Part shown: in pieces, positions 6,588 to 10,850 of the stretch
Numbering within the stretch: position 1 is the stretch's first letter
Layout of the letters: each line of letters begins with the position of its first letter
Assembly (NCBI GenBank): GCA_022567775.1
Contig: JADFGH010000034.1
Coordinates: forward strand, 1-10,850
DNA: 10,850 nt
Direction: 5' to 3'
Source: Pseudomonadota bacterium
Lineage (GTDB): Bacteria; Pseudomonadota; Gammaproteobacteria; Steroidobacterales; Woeseiaceae
The notes under the pieces: model-generated
Databases searched by the model: none
What the model was told of the DNA's origin: nothing
The model's input: the letters and a program-made list of their open reading frames with translations, nothing else
Made by a program: the position numbers and the translations under genes

Positions 6588-7382
6588 TCAAAGTGCAAAA
6601 AAACGCTCTGCATTTTCCGTGGTTGCGGATGCGATGACTGACTCCGGTTGACCCGTTGCGTCGGCAAGCACACGCAACACCTCACGCAAGTACATTGGCT
6701 CGTTGCGGCGTGTTTTCGGCTTCGGGTCCAGGGTACGCGGCAAAAGATAGGGCGCGTCCGTCTCGATCATCAGCCGGTCGAGCGGAATCTGCCCGACGAT
6801 GTTTTTCAGATCCCCGCCGCGGCGTTCATCACAGATCCATCCGGTGATGCCGATAGTCAGTCCCAGGTCCAGGTAGTCGCTTAATTCCGTTGCGCCGCCG
6901 GTAAAGCAGTGCGCAACTGCTCGCGCCACATCGCTCATCGCAGGTTCAAGGATCCTGAGAAAATCTTTGTGTGCATCACGCTGGTGCAGAAAAACCGGAA
7001 GCCCGGTCTCTGCCGCCAGTTCGAGTTGCCGGCGAAAAGCATCGCGCTGCTCATCCTGCGGTGAGAAATTCCGGAAGTAATCGAGACCACACTCGCCCAC
7101 GGCGACGACGGCGTCCTGCGCAGTCAGTTCAGAGAGCGTCAAGTGCACGGCGTCCGAGTAGTCACTGGCATGATGCGGGTGCACGCCCACGGTCGCATAC
7201 ATCCGTTCCGGCCAGTTCGCCGCCAGGCTTAATGCATCACGGCTGCCCTGTTCGCTGCTGCCGGTCAGGATCATCCTGCGTACGCCGGCATCGCTCGCGC
7301 GCTGGATGACCTCGTCGCGATCGTCATCGAAACTGTGGTGCGTCAGGTTCGCGCCTATATCGATCAGATCAACCGGCATCAT
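6588..7382 (-). CDS. tatD: TatD-family metal-dependent DNase
   Basis: TIM-barrel metallohydrolase of 264 residues. E. coli TatD is a 3'-5' exonuclease linked to DNA repair and fragmentation and is not needed for Tat export. The protein matches the true TatD branch: the N-terminus is DIGANLT (8-14), with NLT where YcfH/YjjV-type paralogues have an HxH metal motif. GECGLDYFRNF (96-106), FLHQRDAH (131-138), AHCFTG (157-162), ITGWICDERRG (179-189) and ETDAPYLLPR (207-216) follow. Likely metal ligands are E97, H133, H158 and D209. There are two adjacent ATG codons. The second (7377-7379 on the + strand) has the better spacing, 7 bases, from a GAGAG Shine-Dalgarno covering 7387-7391. The gene starts 7 bases after the ABC permease stop, so the two are probably co-transcribed and coupled. 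It converges with the cyclase gene stop-to-stop. Confidence 0.95.
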   Translation of the reverse strand: MMPVDLIDIGANLTHHSFDDDRDEVIQRASDAGVRRMILTGSSEQGSRDALSLAANWPERMYATVGVHPHHASDYSDAVHLTLSELTAQDAVVAVGECGLDYFRNFSPQDEQRDAFRRQLELAAETGLPVFLHQRDAHKDFLRILEPAMSDVARAVAHCFTGGATELSDYLDLGLTIGITGWICDERRGGDLKNIVGQIPLDRLMIETDAPYLLPRTLDPKPKTRRNEPMYLREVLRVLADATGQPESVIASATTENAERFFAL

Positions 7383-7389
7383 TGAACTC

Positions 7390-8412
7390 TCAAGAGGGGT
7401 GCCAGCGAAAGACCAGGGCCCCGAATGACAGGAAAATCGTGCTCATTATCACCAGGGTCGTTAGCTGCGGTGCAATTTCCACAAATCCTGCGCCATCGAT
7501 CATGACCGCGCGTGCGGCATCAAGAACATGGGTCAGCGGAAATATGTTCGATACTCGCTGAACCCATTCGTTTGCCGACTCAAGGGAAAACCAGACGCCT
7601 GACAGCATCATCATCGGCCACGTCACCATGTTTAGAAATCCGCCCGCCAGTTCTTCGCTGGCAACGCGGGCAGAAATCATCAGCCCCAACGAGATCAGGG
7701 AAATCGCACCAACGATCAATACCACCAACAAGGTCAGGTAGCTGCCATCCATCCGCGTGTCGAGAAAAAACTTTGTACCCAGAAACAGGAACGACGTAAT
7801 CATCACGATCAACATCAAACGGGACACAACCTGTGCAATGACGAATTCAACGGAGCGCAATGGCGTGGCTCGCAGGCGTTTGAGAAATCCGTTCTTGCGG
7901 TAGCGGACGACGACATAACCAACGCCGAAGAGCGAGCTGAACATCATGTTCATGCCGAGTATGCCGGGCAGTACCCAGTCGACGTAGCGGATCGCATCAC
8001 CCTCAATTTGTGCTTTTTCCAAACTGTACTCATGCCCGCTATCTGATTCCAGAAGCGCCAGTTCGGCAAAGTAACCTTTGCGCGAGTCCGGGTTGATCCA
8101 GTAACGCTGTCGTCCCTCGAATTGCACCAGGAGGTCGAGTTGATGACGCGCAATCCTGCTTAATCCGGTTGCTTCATCCTTGATGACTACAAAATCGATA
8201 AAGCGGGTTTCGAGAAACGGGTGCGCGCTGACATCGATCCCGGATGCAGACTGCAACACGCCAACCGTATAGACGGGGCGGTCGGCGCTGAAGATAAAAG
8301 ACAGGCCGAGCATCAACATGACAGGCAATATGAAATTCCAGGCCATGGTTCCGCGATCCCTGACGAATTCGAGATTGCGGGCCCGAAAGATTGCAAAAAT
8401 TCGCTTCAACAT
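7390..8412 (-). CDS. ABC-2 type exporter permease
   Basis: Inner-membrane subunit of an ABC exporter, 340 residues. The topology is that of ABC-2 permeases with a long first external loop. The first membrane helix is at about 24-42, followed by an extracytoplasmic domain at about 45-143. Five more helices follow near 146-169, 188-212, 225-247, 256-276 and 315-335. The N-terminus (LKRIFAIFRARNLEFVRDRG) is a basic amphipathic segment typical of the family, and FPLTHVLDAAR (291-301) before the last helix is a recognisable ABC-2 feature. ATG 8412 has AGGA at 8421-8424 (reverse strand), 8 bases away. The gene follows the ATPase gene after 27 bases, so the pair should form one transporter. The substrate cannot be deduced; drugs, lipids and polysaccharides are all exported by this family. 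Confidence 0.93.
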   Translation of the reverse strand: MLKRIFAIFRARNLEFVRDRGTMAWNFILPVMLMLGLSFIFSADRPVYTVGVLQSASGIDVSAHPFLETRFIDFVVIKDEATGLSRIARHQLDLLVQFEGRQRYWINPDSRKGYFAELALLESDSGHEYSLEKAQIEGDAIRYVDWVLPGILGMNMMFSSLFGVGYVVVRYRKNGFLKRLRATPLRSVEFVIAQVVSRLMLIVMITSFLFLGTKFFLDTRMDGSYLTLLVVLIVGAISLISLGLMISARVASEELAGGFLNMVTWPMMMLSGVWFSLESANEWVQRVSNIFPLTHVLDAARAVMIDGAGFVEIAPQLTTLVIMSTIFLSFGALVFRWHPS

Positions 8413-8439
8413 GGCATCGATCCTGCTCCCGGTTGTTTA

Positions 8440-9324
8440 TCAGGCACGCAGCGAGTGTCCGGTAAGGTCGAGAAACAGGTCCTCGAGATTGGGTTGCCGG
8501 ATCTTCATCCCGTTCAGTCCGCTGGCTCGCGCCGCCAGCTCCTGCAGGCTTGCGCTGACGTCGTCGGTTTCGATTTCAATGATTCCCTGCGTCTCGAGAA
8601 CCCGGTGCTCGATGTCCGCAAGATCGCCGACAAAATCATCCAGCGGCAGTTCGATGATGACATGCTTGTAATGCTCTTTGAGCAACACCTCGGGAGAGCC
8701 CTGCGTAATGATCTTGCCGACATCCATGATCGCAATCTCGTCGCACAGAAACTGTGCTTCTTCCATGTAGTGGGTGGTCAGGATGATGGTCGTGCCGCCG
8801 GCGCGAATACGCGATATCAAATCCCAGAAATTCCGTCGCGCCTGTGGATCGAGCCCGGTTGTCGGTTCGTCGAGGAAAACGATACGCGGGTCGTTCACCA
8901 GCGCGACGCCCAACAGGAGCCTTTGCAACTGGCCGCCCGACAATTTACGATTGTCCCGGTCGAGCAGATCCCTCAATGAACAATCGTCGATGACCTGATC
9001 CAGGTCTGCCTGCCTGTGGTAGAGATTCCGGAACATCTCCAGGGTCTCCCTGACAGTGATGAATTGCTGCAAAGCCGTACTTTGAAATTGCACGCCGGCC
9101 TCTTCGCGAAATTTGCTGCCCGCCGGCTCGCCGTAGTAGTAAACCTCGCCGGAAGTTGCTGGCGTGACCCCTTCCATAATTTCCACGGTCGTGGTCTTGC
9201 CCGCGCCATTTGGACCCAGGAGACCAAAGCAAATACCTTCCTCAACCTGGAACGAGAGGTCGTCGACGGCGAGAACACCGGGATATTGTTTGACGAGATT
9301 GCGGACCTCGAGAGCTATTTGCAT
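8440..9324 (-). CDS. ABC exporter ATP-binding protein
   Basis: Cytoplasmic ATPase subunit, 294 residues, partner of the downstream ABC-2 permease. All nucleotide-binding motifs are intact: Walker A GPNGAGKTT (37-45), a Q-loop in GVQFQSTAL (Q79 or Q81), signature LSGGQ (128-132), Walker B IVFLDEP (148-154), D-loop TGLDP (156-160) and H-loop H185 in TTHYMEEA. The C-terminal 80 or so residues form the accessory domain common in drug/antibiotic-exporter ATPases of the DrrA/CcmA-like group, ending in QPNLEDLFLDLTG. It is the first gene of a leftward group (ATPase, permease, tatD), transcribed away from the exported repeat protein at 9453. Start ATG 9324 gives the usual N-terminus (ALEVRNLVKQY). 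Confidence 0.95.
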   Translation of the reverse strand: MQIALEVRNLVKQYPGVLAVDDLSFQVEEGICFGLLGPNGAGKTTTVEIMEGVTPATSGEVYYYGEPAGSKFREEAGVQFQSTALQQFITVRETLEMFRNLYHRQADLDQVIDDCSLRDLLDRDNRKLSGGQLQRLLLGVALVNDPRIVFLDEPTTGLDPQARRNFWDLISRIRAGGTTIILTTHYMEEAQFLCDEIAIMDVGKIITQGSPEVLLKEHYKHVIIELPLDDFVGDLADIEHRVLETQGIIEIETDDVSASLQELAARASGLNGMKIRQPNLEDLFLDLTGHSLRA

Positions 9325-9452
9325 GGACCGGTCGGACTCTGGCGTTTTGAAGTGGGCTTGAGGGTACCTCTAGTTGCCTGTACAACCAAATATGCCTGAG
9401 CGGCATCGAATCAGTACAAAATAGAAATATTCCCTGTTTAGAGGACCCGAAA
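9325..9452. promoter_or_regulatory. Divergent intergenic region with a small inverted repeat
   Basis: This 128-base stretch lies between two divergently read genes (ABC ATPase leftward, repeat protein rightward), so it must hold a promoter for each. The rightward side is A/T-rich at 9411-9432 (TACAAAATAGAAATATT), a plausible -10 area, though I could not fix a good -35. A Shine-Dalgarno GAGGA (9441-9445) lies 7 bases before ATG 9453. ATGCC (9392-9396) and GGCAT (9402-9406) form a perfect 5-base inverted repeat around TGAGC, a possible operator half-site pair, but short enough to be chance. Confidence 0.4.
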
Positions 9453-10175
9453 ATGCACAACACGCACAGATTTTCCGCACTCAGCGCTGGCCTGCTGGCA
9501 TTGCTGCTCATTGCACCGGCACACGGGCTTAGCCTGAACAAAAGCATCAAGGTTGACGCCGGCAGTGAAACCGGCGGTCAGTCAACGATTAACGGCAGCA
9601 TTACTGTCGGCAAGGGCGCGGTCATCAACGGCTCACTGGAGACGGTGAACGGCTCGATTCGCATTGCCGAAGATGTGACGCTGAAAGATGCGGAAACCGT
9701 GAACGGCACTATTCGCATCGGCTCGGGTTCGTCTACAGCGGACGTAAGCAGCGTGAATGGTTCGATTCGGCTTGGGGAAAACGTCAGCGTTGGCGGCGAA
9801 GTCGAGGTTGTAAACGGCAGGATCTCCCTGGATTCCGGCACCAAAGTGGCTGAGGGCGTTAGTAATGTGAATGGCGAAATAACGCTGACCGGCGCAGAGG
9901 TCGCTGGCAACCTGTCGACCGTGAACGGCGACGTGTCACTGAATGACGGCTCAACGCTGCACGGCGATCTGGTGGTCGAAAAGCCGGGCGGCTGGAACTG
10001 GAGCGATAACAATCGCAAGCCGAGAATCATTATCGGTCCGAATTCCAGGGTACTTGGCAACATCGTCCTGGAACGCGAAGTCGAGCTGTTCATCAGCGAC
10101 TCGGCCGAAGTTGGCGGCGTGACCGGCGAAATGAGTCTCAGCGACGCGGTAAGATTCAGCGGCAGCAGGCCTTAA
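9453..10175 (+). CDS. Exported protein with tandem 18-19-residue VNG repeats (predicted beta-solenoid)
   Basis: The 240-residue product is of unknown function. The N-terminus is a signal peptide: basic start, hydrophobic core SAGLLALLLIAP (11-22), and likely cleavage after AHG (23-25). Residues 45-178 contain seven repeats with the core (I/V)NG-x-(I/V)-x-(I/L), whose Asn residues are N47, N66, N84, N102, N121, N140 and N158. That is a strict period of 18 or 19 residues. An extra NG lies at 59-60. Such a period fits one turn of a three-sided parallel beta-helix, as in hexapeptide-repeat and bactofilin-like proteins. A Gly/Trp/Asn-rich insert (GWNWSDNN, 180-187) interrupts it, then a less regular solenoid section follows to about 235. 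There are no cysteines and no lipobox. It is probably a periplasmic or cell-surface structural protein. The start has a good Shine-Dalgarno (GAGGA, 7 bases away). It stands alone, with divergent promoters behind it and a hairpin after it. Confidence 0.85.
   Translation: MHNTHRFSALSAGLLALLLIAPAHGLSLNKSIKVDAGSETGGQSTINGSITVGKGAVINGSLETVNGSIRIAEDVTLKDAETVNGTIRIGSGSSTADVSSVNGSIRLGENVSVGGEVEVVNGRISLDSGTKVAEGVSNVNGEITLTGAEVAGNLSTVNGDVSLNDGSTLHGDLVVEKPGGWNWSDNNRKPRIIIGPNSRVLGNIVLEREVELFISDSAEVGGVTGEMSLSDAVRFSGSRP
9585..9980 (+). repeat. Coding tandem repeats, 54-57 bases each, seven units
   Basis: These are the DNA counterpart of the VNG solenoid. A GTGAACGGC-like nonamer recurs every 54 or 57 bases, always in frame. 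The units have diverged strongly elsewhere, so this is an old protein-level repeat rather than a recent DNA expansion. Confidence 0.8.
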
Positions 10176-10183
10176 GAGTACCT

Positions 10184-10216
10184 CTGAAGCGCGTTAAGCA
10201 CTAACAGGCGCTTCGG
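10184..10216 (+). terminator. Long hairpin after the repeat-protein gene, without a clear U-tract
   Basis: It begins 9 bases after the TAA. GAAGCGC (10186-10192) pairs perfectly with GCGCTTC (10208-10214). Inside, GTTA (10193-10196) pairs with TAAC (10202-10205) around the loop AGCAC, leaving a 2-base bulge (AG). The outer pairs C-G and T-G add two more. The structure is strong, but it is followed by GGTTAAACT rather than a T-run, so factor-independent termination is uncertain. It might instead protect the 3' end of the mRNA or slow read-through into the next gene, which starts 15 bases later. Confidence 0.4.
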
Positions 10217-10230
10217 GTTAAACTCCGGCG

Positions 10231-10850
10231 GTGCAGAGCGCAGCTACCCAATTACCGCTGTTTCCCCGGGAATCCGCAAAGCCAGGCCAGGCGCCGGGCT
10301 TTTCCGTGCGCGAAAGCGGCAGAGCCAAACGGCTTTCCATCAAGGTCTTCCCACGAGGTCGCGTCGAGGTGGTGGTGCCACGACGCACCAGGCCTTTCGA
10401 GGTGGAAGCCTTTGTCAGCGAGAACCAGGAATGGATTGAGCGCGCCCGCGCATCATTTGCGGAGGATCATCCGCCACAGACTTTTGAGCTGCCCACTCTC
10501 ATTCATTTGCCTGCCATCGCGACCGTTACCCGGGTACGCTACGTCAGGTGCTCGAATGCAAAGTCAGTACGCTACAGCCACAAGCACGGGGTGCTTACGC
10601 TCCGTGGGCAGACGGGAGATGACAAACATTGCGTTGATGCAATTCGGCGCTGGCTGTCAGCGACTGCCAAACGCGAGTTTGCGCCGCGCCTCAAGGCCTT
10701 GTCGGTGCTGACGGAGTCACCATACGCGAAGATGCATGTCAGGGCGCAGCGCAGCTGCTGGGGCAGCCGCAGTTCCAGCGGCACCATCAGCCTCAACCTC
10801 TGCCTGTTATTCCTGGCCCCGGAACTGTTGCGCTACCTGCTGATTCATGA
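10231..10850 (+). CDS. YgjP-like (DUF45) zinc metallopeptidase, 3' end cut by the window
   Basis: The frame is open from GTG 10231 to the window edge: 206 codons plus two bases. TAA at 10219-10221 blocks any upstream start, and no ATG or TTG occurs near, so GTG 10231 is the best start despite a poor ribosome-binding site. The protein resembles YgjP/SprT-like zinc-dependent peptidases. The N-terminal part contains LSIKVFPRGRVEVVVPRR (about 37-54) and an ENQEWIERARA segment. Later come SCWGSRSSSGTISLNLCL (about 179-196) and APELLRYLLIHE at the edge. The W-G-S then L-N-L then Y-x-x-x-HE order is diagnostic of the family. The window stops two bases into the Glu codon of the expected HExxH zinc motif, so the rest of the active site is not visible. 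The family is cytoplasmic and its substrates are poorly known. It is separated from the preceding gene by the hairpin at 10184-10216. Confidence 0.88.
   Translation, partial: MQSAATQLPLFPRESAKPGQAPGFSVRESGRAKRLSIKVFPRGRVEVVVPRRTRPFEVEAFVSENQEWIERARASFAEDHPPQTFELPTLIHLPAIATVTRVRYVRCSNAKSVRYSHKHGVLTLRGQTGDDKHCVDAIRRWLSATAKREFAPRLKALSVLTESPYAKMHVRAQRSCWGSRSSSGTISLNLCLLFLAPELLRYLLIH

Noticed and set aside
6590..6640. An intrinsic terminator for tatD at its own 3' end
   Set aside because: There is a T7 run on the reverse strand, but the only hairpin before it is weak (GCAT/ATGC plus three C-G pairs with a bulge) and lies within the coding sequence.
8221..8979. A 252-residue open frame on the + strand across the ABC genes
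   Set aside because: It is antisense to both ABC genes, which carry full family motifs, and its translation shows no recognisable domain. It is a shadow of their codon usage.
10193..10205. An integron attC-like core (GTTAAGC next to a TAAC)
   Set aside because: The half-site order is reversed, the second element does not match RYYYAAC, and no integrase or cassette structure is present. It is simply the inner part of the hairpin.
10412..10711. A 99-residue + strand open frame near the right end
   Set aside because: It is out of frame with the YgjP-like metallopeptidase coding frame from GTG 10231, which carries the family motifs up to the window edge.

Overview
The window is chromosomal DNA that looks gammaproteobacterial. 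The main reason is a fused aspartokinase I-homoserine dehydrogenase I (ThrA type) followed by thrB and thrC in the E. coli order, together with an E. coli-type TatD. Base composition is moderately G+C-rich by eye and even across the genes. No tRNA, rRNA, insertion sequence, CRISPR array or phage gene was seen. The genus cannot be named from the sequence alone.

Layout, left to right. Positions 1-5096 hold the threonine operon on the + strand: a small ORF, thrA, a second small ORF, thrB and thrC. The two small ORFs are paralogous and each runs into the start of the next biosynthetic gene. Positions 5151-5759 encode a membrane-anchored NERD-domain protein. Positions 5802-6587 encode a secreted cyclase-family (kynurenine formamidase-like) hydrolase. 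On the - strand, an apparent operon reads leftwards from 9324: an ABC exporter ATPase, its ABC-2 permease and tatD. tatD ends exactly where the cyclase gene ends. A 128-base divergent intergenic region separates the ABC genes from a + strand gene (9453-10175) for an exported repeat protein. A hairpin follows, and then the 5' part of a YgjP-like zinc metallopeptidase gene that the window cuts off inside its HExxH motif.

Functionally, thrA, thrB and thrC supply the committed and terminal steps from aspartate to threonine (aspartokinase, homoserine dehydrogenase, homoserine kinase, threonine synthase). The ABC pair should form one exporter of unknown substrate, co-transcribed with a DNase/quality-control enzyme (TatD). 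The remaining genes look like single housekeeping or envelope functions.

The most unusual signal is the pair of small ORFs before thrA and thrB. Over 24 codons they share 60 of 72 bases, and none of the 12 differences falls at a second codon position. This suggests a translated, selected peptide attached to threonine biosynthesis genes, and I do not recognise it as a known leader or protein family.
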